NCBI GenBank assembly: GCA_028285035.1
Contig: JANQQF010000192.1
Span: 50,062 to 114,061, forward strand
Direction of reading: 5' to 3'
Source of the DNA: Phycisphaerae bacterium
GTDB lineage: Bacteria > Chloroflexota > Anaerolineae > 4572-78 > J111
DNA: 64,000 nt
Position numbers and translations under genes: made by a program. The stretch's first letter is position 1; every line of letters starts with the position of its first letter. Under the pieces are notes generated by a model that was given only the letters and a program-made list of their open reading frames with translations, was not told the origin of the DNA and did no database searches. Shown here piece by piece: positions 40,790-50,071 of this stretch.

Positions 40790-42379
40790 ATGACGAACAA
40801 ACGGTATCAAGTGGCGATTGTAGGGGGTGGTCCGGTTGGGGTAGGGCTGGCGATTGAGCTTGGTTTGCGCGGCATATCTGTGGCTGTGGTGGAAAAATAT
40901 CCCCAACCCCAACCTATTCCCAAAGGCCAAAATTTAACCCAACGGACCCTTGAACATTTCTACTTCTGGGGCATTGAAGAGGAATTGCGAGCAGCACGGG
41001 CGATGCCTGCCGATTATCCGATTGGAGGGATTACGACGTATGGTAGCTTGACCAGTGGGTATTGGTATCCGTGGCTAAAACGGGAGTTGGTGCGGCCTTA
41101 CTACTTCACGGATAACGAGCGTTTGCCGCAGTATGGCACCGAGCGGGTGTTACGAAAGAAGATGGCCACCTTGCCGACGGTCGATAGCTTTTTTGGCTGG
41201 GTGGGCGAGACGATTGAGCAGGATAAGGCGGGTGTGCGGGTGACCATCGCCGAGCGGGGTGGGGATGACCCACAGACGATTGAAGCGGATTATCTGGTGG
41301 GATGTGATGGTAGTCGGTCGGTGGTACGTGAGGCAGTAGGGATTGAACAGGCGAAGTCGGACCACGATAAGCTGATGGTGTTGCTGGTCTTTCGCTCTAA
41401 GGAATTGCACAAGGCCCTTGAGATTTTTCCCGGCAAATCCTTCTACTGTGTGCTTCATCCCGATTTGAAGGGTTACTGGCAATTTTTCGGGCGAGTTGAT
41501 GTGGGCGAAAGTTGGTTCTTTCACGCCCCGGTGCCCGCTGACACAACCAAAGATAACTTTGATTTTGAGGCTTTACTTCATCGTGCAGCAGGCGTTGAGT
41601 TTGCCTGCGAGTTCGACCACATCGGCTTTTGGGATTTACGTTTTGCCGTGGCCAAGACCTATCGCCAAGGCCGTGTCTTCATCGCCGGTGATGCGGCCCA
41701 TAGTCATCCGCCGTATGGCGGCTATGGTATCAACAGTGGTCTGGAGGATGCTCGCAATTTGGGATGGAAACTAACGGCGACTCTGCAAGGTTGGGGGAGC
41801 GAAGGGTTACTCGCCTCTTACAGTGCTGAACGTCAACCTGTTTTTAGATCAACCGCTGATGATTTTATTGAGTCCTTCATCAGAACGGATCGCGTTTTCC
41901 TGGATCGTTACAACCCTAATCAAGATCAAGCTGAGTTTGAAGCCGCGTGGGAGGAAAGACAAACCGGGGCCAGCGCCGATGTTCACGCCTTTGAGCCACA
42001 TTATGAGGGTTCGCCAGTAGTCTTTGGCCCAGCCGATGGGGTGTCGAGCGCCCGTGGCTCGCATGTTTTCGCGGCCAGAGCAGGGCACCATTTACCGCCC
42101 CAGCCCTTGTCATCAGGTCAGAATGTATTTGAGGCTCTAGGCAACGGTTTCTCATTGTTAGCTTTTGATGTTGATGACGCTGTGGTTAATGCCTTTGTCG
42201 AGGCTGCTCAAGCACTCAATATTCCCTTAAAAATTATTCGAGACACCTACAGTGATGGTCGTGAGGCGTATGAGTCGCGCCTAATTTTGGTGCGCCCTGA
42301 TCAGTTTGTCGCCTGGTTTGGTGATGAGTCGCCGGGAGATGTTTCTGATGTGTTTGCTCGGGCTATTGGGCGTGGGTAG
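40790..42379 (+). CDS. FAD-dependent monooxygenase (aromatic-ring hydroxylase type)
   Basis: A 529-residue class A flavoprotein hydroxylase. GGGPVG (12-17) binds FAD; DYLVGCDGSRSVVRE (around 167-181) is the DG motif; RVFIAGDAAHSHPPYGGYGINSGLEDARNLGWKL (around 297-330) is the GD motif that contacts the FAD ribityl chain. The C-terminal 120 residues form the thioredoxin-like domain usual in PheA/MhpA-type enzymes (degenerate, no CxxC). It would add oxygen to an aromatic substrate using NAD(P)H. CTAGGAGG precedes the ATG at 40790. Substrate unknown; the adjacent VOC fragment might once have been a ring-cleavage or resistance partner. Confidence 0.82.
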   Translation: MTNKRYQVAIVGGGPVGVGLAIELGLRGISVAVVEKYPQPQPIPKGQNLTQRTLEHFYFWGIEEELRAARAMPADYPIGGITTYGSLTSGYWYPWLKRELVRPYYFTDNERLPQYGTERVLRKKMATLPTVDSFFGWVGETIEQDKAGVRVTIAERGGDDPQTIEADYLVGCDGSRSVVREAVGIEQAKSDHDKLMVLLVFRSKELHKALEIFPGKSFYCVLHPDLKGYWQFFGRVDVGESWFFHAPVPADTTKDNFDFEALLHRAAGVEFACEFDHIGFWDLRFAVAKTYRQGRVFIAGDAAHSHPPYGGYGINSGLEDARNLGWKLTATLQGWGSEGLLASYSAERQPVFRSTADDFIESFIRTDRVFLDRYNPNQDQAEFEAAWEERQTGASADVHAFEPHYEGSPVVFGPADGVSSARGSHVFAARAGHHLPPQPLSSGQNVFEALGNGFSLLAFDVDDAVVNAFVEAAQALNIPLKIIRDTYSDGREAYESRLILVRPDQFVAWFGDESPGDVSDVFARAIGRG

Positions 42380-42455
42380 TCAGTCTCAAAAGATAGTCAT
42401 TTCGAGAAATCGACAAAATTGGAACATCGTACAAAAAGAAAGAAATTTTAGACCC

Positions 42456-42540
42456 TGTCATTCTTGCGTACTTCTGGCGGGAATCTATCATTCGTTGCCT
42501 CTCACCAATGGATACCCGACAACTTCATTCGGGTATGACA
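42456..42540 (-). repeat. Dispersed repeat A, uninterrupted copy 3 (85 bp)
   Basis: Read on the minus strand it begins TGTCATACCCGAATGAAG and ends with GAATGACA. It is the closest intact model for the copy split by the DUF1670 element. It lies in the 319-base gap 42380-42698, which otherwise holds no gene. Confidence 0.85.
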
Positions 42541-42698
42541 CAAACTAGCTAGTCTCTTAAAAGGTCAGAAATCAAGAAACCCTCTCCCATCACCTACCTC
42601 CTGCTAAATAGCCAAAATACGTCGAATCATCTAAAATCAGCCTCGATATTTTGATTATCCACACGGATAAATTTTTCAAGATGGCGAGGGCTTTTGAA

Positions 42699-43349
42699 AT
42701 GAGATTGTCGTTTATTGGCATGTCGGGGGTTGGGAAGTCCCATTGGTCAGGACAACTGGCTGAGGCGGGATTTCAACGCTTTTGTTGTGATACGATGATT
42801 GCCGAACGATTGGAACAAGATTTGCGACGCGAAGATGGATCGATGATGGATATGGGCGAATGGATGGGCTTCCCCTATCAAGCTCATTACAAAGCGCGGG
42901 AGGCCAAATATTTGGGCTATGAAATTGAGGTCATGACCGAGATTTTGGATACATTGGAGAACACCCCTGTTGAGGCGGGTGAACAAATCATCATTGATAC
43001 GGCGGGTAGTGTGATTTACACCGGCCAAGCCATCATGGAACGCCTCGCTCGACTGACCCATATTGTCTATTTGGATGCCCCACTGGCCGTACAGGAGAAA
43101 ATGCGGATCGCCTATATCGCCGATCCCGCCCCAGTCTTATGGCAGGATAAGTTTGTCAAGGCAAATGGCGAGTCTGACGAAACCGCTTTGGCCCGATGCT
43201 ATCCCACGCTTTTAACCTCCCGGACGGAAGAGTATCGCAAGTGGGCCGATGTGACCCTCGATTACGATTTGCTCCGCAGCGAAGGGTTTGACCTGACCCA
43301 GTTCATTGAGGAAGTCCGTCGCTCTTTGCCATTGTCGACGACGTTGTAA
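42699..43349 (+). CDS. P-loop nucleotide kinase-like protein (shikimate kinase-like)
   Basis: A 216-residue protein with an N-terminal Walker A, FIGMSGVGKSHW (6-16), and a core resembling shikimate kinases (GFQRFCCDTMIAERLEQD, YKAREAKYLGYE where shikimate kinases have an F-R-x-x-E helix; IIIDTAGSVIYTG). The insert DMGEWMGFPYQ and the C-terminal part differ from AroK, so the substrate is not certain. ATGs at 42681 and 42699 are possible; I prefer 42699 because GCGAGGG lies 8 bases upstream. No partner gene is close. A perfect bidirectional terminator follows. Confidence 0.65.
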   Translation: MRLSFIGMSGVGKSHWSGQLAEAGFQRFCCDTMIAERLEQDLRREDGSMMDMGEWMGFPYQAHYKAREAKYLGYEIEVMTEILDTLENTPVEAGEQIIIDTAGSVIYTGQAIMERLARLTHIVYLDAPLAVQEKMRIAYIADPAPVLWQDKFVKANGESDETALARCYPTLLTSRTEEYRKWADVTLDYDLLRSEGFDLTQFIEEVRRSLPLSTTL

Positions 43350-43395
43350 GTGAATGTGATGGTTTAGGTCTATGATTTGATTATCGTAGCTAAAT

Positions 43396-43427
43396 AAAAA
43401 GCGCCTGAAATTTTTCAGGCGCTTTTT
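43396..43427. terminator. Perfect bidirectional terminator
   Basis: AAAAAGCGCCTGAAA and TTTCAGGCGCTTTTT form a 15-base perfect stem with a two-base loop, between the convergent kinase-like gene and the giant surface-protein gene. Confidence 0.9.
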
Positions 43428-43448
43428 ATTTTTATGTTAGATTAGAGG

Positions 43449-46400
43449 TTAATTGATTGGCCCAGACCAAGCTGAAGCTGAGCCAAAGTCTGCGGCACCA
43501 CCGGAAATTGGCACGGTACGGGTCCAGCCCTCATTGTTTCTTAATATCCCTTGGGTCAGAGTGCTGCTTACAACAAAATTGTCTTGACCTTGTAATGTGC
43601 CAGAACCGGGTAAGCCACTTGTTGTAACAGGCCCAGACCAAGCTGAAGCTGAGCCAAAGTCTGCGGCACCACCGGAAATTGGCACGGTACGGGTCCAGCC
43701 TTGATTACCCCGCCAAATGCTTTGGTATAGGGTGCTGTTAATAACGTAATCACCTTGCCCCTGCATCGTGCCAGAACCGGGTAAGCCACTTGGTAAAACG
43801 GGGCCGGACCAAGCTGAAGCGGAGCCCCAATTTACAGTACTACCAGAAATTGGGACGGTGCGAGTCCAACCCTCGCCACCTCGCCAAATACTTTCATGAA
43901 CTGTGGTCCCAATCACATAACTACTATTCGCCTGTAGTGTACCAGAACCAGGTAGGCTACTTGTTGATGCGAAGGTTGACCAAGCCGAAGCTGAACTCCA
44001 ATTCACAGTGCCCCCAGAAATTGGAACTGTCCTACGCCAGCCTTGACTACCTCGCCATAAATTTTGGGTTAATGTTGACCCTGCCACAACACTATCTTGG
44101 CTACGTAATGTACCAGAACCAGGTAAACTACTGGTTGGTGTTGGGGTAGATGTCGCTGTTGGTGGAATAGGGGTGTTGGTTGGCGTGAACGTTGCTGTCG
44201 GTGGAATAGGGGTATTTGTTGGGGTATCTGTTGGCGTTGGATCAGGAACATCGGGCGTATGGGTTGGGGTGAAGGTTGAGGTGGGTGGGGGTGGCGTTTC
44301 AGGCGTGTTGGTTGGGGTGAAGGTTGCTGTGGGTGCGTCGGGTGTATTTGTTGGCGTAAAGGTCGGGGTTGGCTCAGTAGAGATGGGTGAGCCATCACAA
44401 TGCGTATTCATCAATCCCGCGATTTCAGCTTGACTTAATACCTTGGAATAGACACACCAGTCATCGAGCTCGCCATCAAAGTGATGGACAACATTCCCTG
44501 AATTATGACTTCCCCCTAAGATAAAGGGTGTCGTGGAGGTGTAAATTTGACTGAATGATACACTGCGGCTGGCGACTTGATTTCCGTCTAGGTAGAGCTT
44601 CATCATTTGCGCACCCGCATCAAAAACAGCAGCCACGTGATATGGCTGGTCGGTACTTAAAGGTGAAGATGAAGAACTGCGGAGAGAGGTAGCTGATGTC
44701 CCGTTCTGTGAAATGGCAAAATACAATTGCTTTGTATCATTAGAACTAACTCCCACACGATAGCCCCGATTAGCTGGGGTCCCCCAATCATATCGTCCGG
44801 CCATGATGCTGTAAACCGATGAGTCAAAGCTTTCGATAGTGGCCCAACCTACCATGGTGAGATTGCCTGTAATGTCGAGACCGGTTTGGTTTGCATCACT
44901 AATGTCGAGATATTCATTGTTATTTCGCTCAAAGTCAGCACTACCACTGATCCCCGCTGGACTATAGCCAACAGAATTATTGTCTGTTAGATGATTGTTA
45001 TTCCCAGAGAAATCTTGCCGTGTTCCACTTTGTTCATCCAGGGGCCAATATCCTTGAAGTTCAGACGGTATTGGGGTTGGAGTATAGGTTGGTGTATTTG
45101 TTGGAGTATGGGTGGGCGTAGCTGTGTTAGTCGGGGTATTCGTTGGGGTATGGGTATGAGTTGGGGTGGGTGTATGGGTTGGTGTCGGGGTTGGGGTGGG
45201 TAAAGGCTGTAGGAAGTTGGAGTTGTTGCCTAGGGCCATCGCAAATAAACTGCTGACGACTACATTACGGTCAGTATTACAAGAGCCATGACCACAAAAT
45301 AGTAAGCCGCGACCTGTATAATGAAGATGATAGATATTTCGAGCAATATTGTCTTCGTGGAAGTTTGAAGGATCATCATAAGCTGCGGCAACATTGTAAG
45401 CTCCCGTATATGTTGTGACCCAGTCCTCTAACAATGAGGGATAAATACGCCCATCCATGTTTGTCAGACTACCGCCGCTGAGAGGAAGATATATATCGTG
45501 GAAGCCTGCAGGAGGTAAGGTGGCTGGTGTAGTTGTGGATGCGTTACAGACACTAGAGTAATGTTTAATCCCTGGATTTGGTTTGAGATGGAAGGTATCG
45601 AGATCTATCCGATTAATGATAGAGTTGGCAAATACTTCATCCATATTATGAGTAACTGCAGCTTCATTAAAGTTGGGTGATGGTATTGCAACTTGATCGA
45701 AAATACTTCTTAAGTGAGCTGATGTTCCCGCTACAGAAAGCGCATAATTGGCAGATGGGCTGAATGCATGATTCTCTAGGATGCCATTGGGTCCAACATA
45801 GTGACTTTCAAACTGTTGGAACTCATTAGGTAAATATGTGAAATTGATTGTGCCTGAAAAATCAGTATCATTGTCAATCGACTCACCTACTCCATCACCA
45901 GGAGCAGCTTTTGACAACATATGAAAGCCTAAAAACTGGATCATATCGAGTAGGAGTTCGGATCGTTGTACTGGTGATGCAAGGTAGTCTATGTCATTGA
46001 TTACCTCTATTGGTATTTCAGCCTCATCTGGCCATAATAAATAATATCCAGTATATAGATGTAAGAGCCAACCGATTTCCTCAGAAAAAGTGTCTTCTTT
46101 GTAAGTGACGCAGGCGTGGGCATCTGAATTGAGGGGAAACCCTCCTGTCGGGGACACTCCCGCAGGGGAAAGGCGTATACGACGCAAACTGTTATCAACG
46201 ATGTCGGTGAAAATGTTTTCCAACTCATTTCGCTGCCCTGGAGTAATATAATCTGAAATGGCATAGCTAATGATTAAATCGGCCTGTAATGGATTAATGA
46301 GGCCATGATTAAACGCTGTTGCCCCATCACCAAACGCATCTACCCAACCATTTTCGGTTGCAAGCAAATTAGAATCAAGGTCAAGGGCTAGATGAAAGCA

Positions 46401-48935
46401 ATGTTTGTTGAAGAGACTTGTGTTGGTAGGGAAAGGAGGAGCAGTTCTTATAGAGAAGGGATAATATGAGTGGATGCCCTCATAACACTCATCAAAGTGT
46501 GGATCTACAAATCGTCTGACCATTTTTAGATAGCCATCAAAACTGTTCCTGACCTCTACCTCATAACTGGTGGTTAACCCTGCTGCCGATGGATCATTAA
46601 AATAATGAGCATGCCCACGATATAGAAATGCTCGATTTAAGGCCACATTCGCCTGCCGTTTTGCCTCGCCGGCATGGTCAGCTAGGGCGACACGATGTTC
46701 TTCTATGCCTGGGTCGTTTGTATTTACTCCCGCATTAAGCTCTGCAGTGGTGTAATTGGAAGGGTCTAGCGACTGTGTATACGAGGTACTAATGTCAGGC
46801 TTACATTCTTCATCTTCCGCTGAGCTTGCTGTGTCTACACAAAGCTCGAAATAGTTTCCAGTCACAGCTCTGTGGATAAAGTAGGCATTGACAGCATCCA
46901 GGGCAGTTATATCCTCAAAATTAGGATCATAAGCATTGCGATTATTGACAGTCTCTACCACGTCATCAATATCAGGCAACTTCACCACCTTTAAGCCTTT
47001 GAAGGTGACTGAATCACTCCCAGACCATTTACCAAGAACGATGTGTTTAACATCACTTGGAACGAAGTCAGTTGGGTTGTAGATAAATGAACCTTGTTTG
47101 TGGTTTGGAAATGAACCATAATTTTTTCCATTGATGACCGAGTATATGCCCTGTGGCGTCACATAAAGCTCAAGTTTAATTTCTGTCGGATTAGTGGGTG
47201 TCCCTGGTTCACGGGCAGTGGCTTGGAAATTTGATACCAGACGATCTGAATTTGGACTTAATCCTGCCCACTCCGTAGAAACATATTTGTATGATGTAGC
47301 TGAGGGAGTAATACCGACCGAGACTGCATTTGGTGAGCCTACTGACCACAATTTATCGACTAAGGTCAAATAGGCCTCTACATTACCCTTCCCTTCCTCA
47401 ATAAGGGTAACCTCGATTTTGTAGAAATCCTCATCAGGCAAAGGATTGTGAACGATAACCCCAGCGTGCTGATGAAATGTAACGGCTTTATCAGGGCCAA
47501 GATCAACTTGTATTTCACCCCCTCCGCTGGCAAAACATCCGACGGCTGGAGCGTGGGCCGGGGTAAATATATTCGAATCGAATTTAGGATCTCCAATAAA
47601 ATAACGATTGACCCCACTTGTTAGAATAATATCTGGATTTTCGTTTGACTCATTACAAATGTGGGTCATATGATAGACTTCCATCTCCTGAAAATCATCG
47701 ACGCCAAAAATGCCGGGGGGTAATGTGGGGTCGACCGTGGGGGTAGGGGTAGGTGCTTCGAAAATGGTCACTTCGGTTGTCACGGGATCAGGGTTACTAA
47801 CACTGTTGTAGGCCGTGACTGTGACGTTGTACTCGCCTGGAGTCGTATAAGTATGGGTGGGAGAGGCAGAGCCATCTGTAATGATCGTACCATCCCCAAA
47901 ATTCCAGTCAAATTTAACATCATCTCCGCCTGTGACGGTGGCAACGAAGTTGACGCCAATGCCTACCTCAGTTGGCCCGTCATTGCTGACGTTCAAGCCA
48001 GTGATAGGAGCAACCGGGGTGAAGAGGCTGATCCCATCAATGCGATAATCACCAAGATTGAAATCTATTGGGCCATCATCACCATCAAAATACAAACCTG
48101 GATCGTAGTCACATACAGTTTGGTCATAACCGGTTTGAGTTAACGTACATCTAAGGATGTCTTCCTGGTCTGCAGCTAACGAGGTCGCCAATGGATCATC
48201 TGCGTTAGGGGCTAGAACCGAGACTGGTCCGTGGATCGAGAGATAAACCGTGTTATCATCAGTAATATGGATGCCATTGATACCGTGGTTATAGGTAAAC
48301 AGTTGGATATCATCAGCATCGATAAACATCTCCCAGGTGTTCGTCGCGGGATCGTAAATCATAACATCCTCATCCCTAGCATCGACCCCAATGGGTGGGG
48401 GAGATGGTTGATTCTCGCGGGTAGAAATCAGTAATTTATTGTCAAATAGGGCAATCGCATCGATACTCCCAGAGTTGCTGGTATCAGACAGGTTTGCAGC
48501 AGAGCCATCAAAGTATAAGGAAAATTCATCTAAGGCTTTGTTATATTGGATAATATCTGAATGTTCTACCAGACCAACCCCAGAAATAGTTCCCTGTGCT
48601 CTTAAACTGAACAAAATATTGTCAGTATCCAAAATGTGAAAGGCATTGATGGGTCTAGGGATCCCCACATCAGAGCCGTTAAGAGCCATCTCAAAATCAG
48701 TGCCATCGTATTTAATGATATCTTTGTTTTCTATTCCAGTCATAGAGCCTAGGCTTGCGCCATTAGAGGCAAAGATAAAGTACAACTCTGCATTTGAACT
48801 GGCTGACGCACTAGGTTTTAGGGCTGAGCTACTAAATAGCCCTAATACCAAGAAAATAATAACAAGGATACCCCCTCGAAGCATCACTCGTTTGTGATGT
48901 TTCACTTTTTCTGGAAACAATAAGTTTGATAACAT
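43449..48935 (-). CDS. Giant multidomain cell-surface protein (PKD, LamG-like, C-terminal repeats)
   Basis: An 1828-residue exported protein. Residues 15-47 are a signal peptide (hydrophobic core 22-36). Residues 48-300 are repeated beta-strand units (LYFIFASNG, LYFDGSAAN, VYLSIHG), possibly a propeller. Residues 312-392 form a PKD domain (WNFGDGT...HTYTTPGEYNVTV). After a Pro-Thr linker, 410-1240 is a large region with several His/Asn/Trp-rich helices (ACVTYKEDTFSEEIGWLLHLYTGYYLLW), which may be an alpha/alpha-toroid polysaccharide-active domain; this is tentative. A Thr-Pro linker (1243-1288) leads to a LamG/concanavalin-like domain (1290-1510, YWPLDEQSGT), then more Thr-Pro linkers and four 58-residue repeats to the end. 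No LPxTG or membrane anchor is seen at the C-terminus. Probably polysaccharide-binding or -degrading. Confidence 0.75.
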   Translation of the reverse strand: MLSNLLFPEKVKHHKRVMLRGGILVIIFLVLGLFSSSALKPSASASSNAELYFIFASNGASLGSMTGIENKDIIKYDGTDFEMALNGSDVGIPRPINAFHILDTDNILFSLRAQGTISGVGLVEHSDIIQYNKALDEFSLYFDGSAANLSDTSNSGSIDAIALFDNKLLISTRENQPSPPPIGVDARDEDVMIYDPATNTWEMFIDADDIQLFTYNHGINGIHITDDNTVYLSIHGPVSVLAPNADDPLATSLAADQEDILRCTLTQTGYDQTVCDYDPGLYFDGDDGPIDFNLGDYRIDGISLFTPVAPITGLNVSNDGPTEVGIGVNFVATVTGGDDVKFDWNFGDGTIITDGSASPTHTYTTPGEYNVTVTAYNSVSNPDPVTTEVTIFEAPTPTPTVDPTLPPGIFGVDDFQEMEVYHMTHICNESNENPDIILTSGVNRYFIGDPKFDSNIFTPAHAPAVGCFASGGGEIQVDLGPDKAVTFHQHAGVIVHNPLPDEDFYKIEVTLIEEGKGNVEAYLTLVDKLWSVGSPNAVSVGITPSATSYKYVSTEWAGLSPNSDRLVSNFQATAREPGTPTNPTEIKLELYVTPQGIYSVINGKNYGSFPNHKQGSFIYNPTDFVPSDVKHIVLGKWSGSDSVTFKGLKVVKLPDIDDVVETVNNRNAYDPNFEDITALDAVNAYFIHRAVTGNYFELCVDTASSAEDEECKPDISTSYTQSLDPSNYTTAELNAGVNTNDPGIEEHRVALADHAGEAKRQANVALNRAFLYRGHAHYFNDPSAAGLTTSYEVEVRNSFDGYLKMVRRFVDPHFDECYEGIHSYYPFSIRTAPPFPTNTSLFNKHCFHLALDLDSNLLATENGWVDAFGDGATAFNHGLINPLQADLIISYAISDYITPGQRNELENIFTDIVDNSLRRIRLSPAGVSPTGGFPLNSDAHACVTYKEDTFSEEIGWLLHLYTGYYLLWPDEAEIPIEVINDIDYLASPVQRSELLLDMIQFLGFHMLSKAAPGDGVGESIDNDTDFSGTINFTYLPNEFQQFESHYVGPNGILENHAFSPSANYALSVAGTSAHLRSIFDQVAIPSPNFNEAAVTHNMDEVFANSIINRIDLDTFHLKPNPGIKHYSSVCNASTTTPATLPPAGFHDIYLPLSGGSLTNMDGRIYPSLLEDWVTTYTGAYNVAAAYDDPSNFHEDNIARNIYHLHYTGRGLLFCGHGSCNTDRNVVVSSLFAMALGNNSNFLQPLPTPTPTPTHTPTPTHTHTPTNTPTNTATPTHTPTNTPTYTPTPIPSELQGYWPLDEQSGTRQDFSGNNNHLTDNNSVGYSPAGISGSADFERNNNEYLDISDANQTGLDITGNLTMVGWATIESFDSSVYSIMAGRYDWGTPANRGYRVGVSSNDTKQLYFAISQNGTSATSLRSSSSSPLSTDQPYHVAAVFDAGAQMMKLYLDGNQVASRSVSFSQIYTSTTPFILGGSHNSGNVVHHFDGELDDWCVYSKVLSQAEIAGLMNTHCDGSPISTEPTPTFTPTNTPDAPTATFTPTNTPETPPPPTSTFTPTHTPDVPDPTPTDTPTNTPIPPTATFTPTNTPIPPTATSTPTPTSSLPGSGTLRSQDSVVAGSTLTQNLWRGSQGWRRTVPISGGTVNWSSASAWSTFASTSSLPGSGTLQANSSYVIGTTVHESIWRGGEGWTRTVPISGSTVNWGSASAWSGPVLPSGLPGSGTMQGQGDYVINSTLYQSIWRGNQGWTRTVPISGGAADFGSASAWSGPVTTSGLPGSGTLQGQDNFVVSSTLTQGILRNNEGWTRTVPISGGAADFGSASAWSGPIN
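43452..44147 (-). repeat. Four tandem 58-codon repeats at the 3' end of the surface-protein gene
   Basis: Each unit follows the pattern LPGSGTLxxxxxxVxxSTLxQxIWRGxxGWTRTVPISGG...SASAWS. At DNA level they are near 174 bases long and the last two are the most alike, showing recent duplication. Confidence 0.85.
44140..45205 (-). repeat. Two low-complexity Thr-Pro linker stretches
   Basis: On the plus strand the DNA is GGTGTTGGGGT-like. It encodes TPTPTPT linkers on each side of the LamG-like domain (44140-44370 and 45065-45205). The repeats are coding linkers, not an array of noncoding elements. Confidence 0.8.
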
Positions 48936-49431
48936 AAATCCTCCTTGAGTAGTAAATGTTAAATATTGAAAAGTCTTATATCCATCTCTTTGATGATCAG
49001 ATTGAATAAGCTACTGACCCGGACATAAAAAACTAAACAAAAACCCTTGTCTCATGAACCGTCTTGAAAAGTTTAGAAAGTTACATCTGGGTCAGTAATT
49101 AGCATTGGCTCTAAGTTTATCTTGAATAAATCGATTTTGTCTGTCTTCGCGCTGAGTTTTGGCTGATATTTTTTGACACTTTTCACTGAAATAACATCGA
49201 TGTTATCACACAAAACTATTTTTGAGGATAAAAAAAGAGGGAGAGTTCTTGCCTGATTTTGCCCCGTTTTAAGCCATTTTATGTTGCTCATGACATGATT
49301 AAGGCAGTAATCATGTCATGATTTCTTCATTTGATGATTATATGACCCTGCATATGACCTTTGGCACTATTTCATATGACCTTTCGAATGGTATTCTTGG
49401 GCTATAGATCAAGCGTTGAAGGAGACAAAGG
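48936..49431. other. Divergent intergenic region with a MITE and short direct repeats
   Basis: 496 bases without a gene. It contains the MITE-like element 49012-49097, an AT-rich part, and three TATGACCT-type words around 49340-49383. Within these, TTTGGCACTATTTCAT (49360-49375) resembles the end of the DUF1670 element. Promoters for the surface-protein gene (minus) and the sigma-factor gene (plus) must lie here. Confidence 0.5.
49012..49097. mobile_element. MITE-like element with 9-base terminal inverted repeats
   Basis: TACTGACCC (49012-49020) and GGGTCAGTA (49089-49097) are perfect inverted ends of an 86-bp noncoding unit. A second, partial copy lies at 14238-14308. No target duplication is obvious. 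Confidence 0.7.
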
Positions 49432-50040
49432 ATGGATAGTGTGGATGTGGTAGAAGATGTGGTGTGGGTTGAGCAAGTTCGGGCGGGTGATAGAGCTAGA
49501 TTTGACCATCTGGTAGAAAAATATCAGCGGTCGATTTACAATTTGTGCTATCGTATGCTGGGTGATCACGTTTTGGCGGAAGATGCGGCTCAGGAAACCT
49601 TTATCCGAGCTTATCGAAAGCTCGATTTGTATGATGCAGAGCGAAAGTTTTCGACGTGGCTCTTTTCGATTGCGTCCAACTACTGTTTGGATCAGCTAAA
49701 ACGACGGCGCTGGATTGTACTTTCCTGGGATGATGTGATGCCCTTTGCAGAGGTGCCCATCCCCAATCGAATGCAGCCTGAACCTTCGTTCTTGGCCGCA
49801 GAAACAACCTCTGAAATGCAACATTTACTCCAGCGATTGCCGGATGATTATCGCATCCCCATCATTCTCAAATATTGGCACAATATGTCTTACGAGGATA
49901 TCGCCACCACCCTGGATATGACGGTCAGTGCTGTAAAAAGTAAGCTGTTTCGAGCCCGAAAGAAATTGTCAACCCTAGTTTTGGCCCAACGCCAAGCCGC
50001 TAATATATCATCATTGCAGCCCATGGGCGTAGCGAGCTAG
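49432..50040 (+). CDS. RNA polymerase sigma-70 family factor, ECF type
   Basis: A 202-residue sigma factor with only regions 2 and 4. Region 2: FDHLVEKYQRSIYNLCYRMLGDHVLAEDAAQETFIRAYRKL and FSTWLFSIASNYCLDQLKRRR. Region 4: LLQRLPDDYRIPIILKYWHNMSYEDIATTLDMTVSAVKSKLFRARKKL. GAAGGAG precedes the ATG. No anti-sigma gene with a zinc-finger domain follows; instead, a NarL-type histidine kinase gene starts 31 bases later, which suggests a shared transcript. It would direct RNA polymerase to a stress or envelope regulon. Confidence 0.88.
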   Translation: MDSVDVVEDVVWVEQVRAGDRARFDHLVEKYQRSIYNLCYRMLGDHVLAEDAAQETFIRAYRKLDLYDAERKFSTWLFSIASNYCLDQLKRRRWIVLSWDDVMPFAEVPIPNRMQPEPSFLAAETTSEMQHLLQRLPDDYRIPIILKYWHNMSYEDIATTLDMTVSAVKSKLFRARKKLSTLVLAQRQAANISSLQPMGVAS

Positions 50041-50071
50041 ATTGTCCTTGAAGAATTAGGGAAAAGCGAGT

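Noticed and set aside
44140..44433. Plus-strand frame rich in Val and Gly
   Set aside because: It is the complement of the Thr-Pro linker DNA and has no other support.
43452..45205. CRISPR-like or minisatellite array
   Set aside because: The repeats are whole-codon, lie in one long frame and encode domains and Thr-Pro linkers; there are no spacers.
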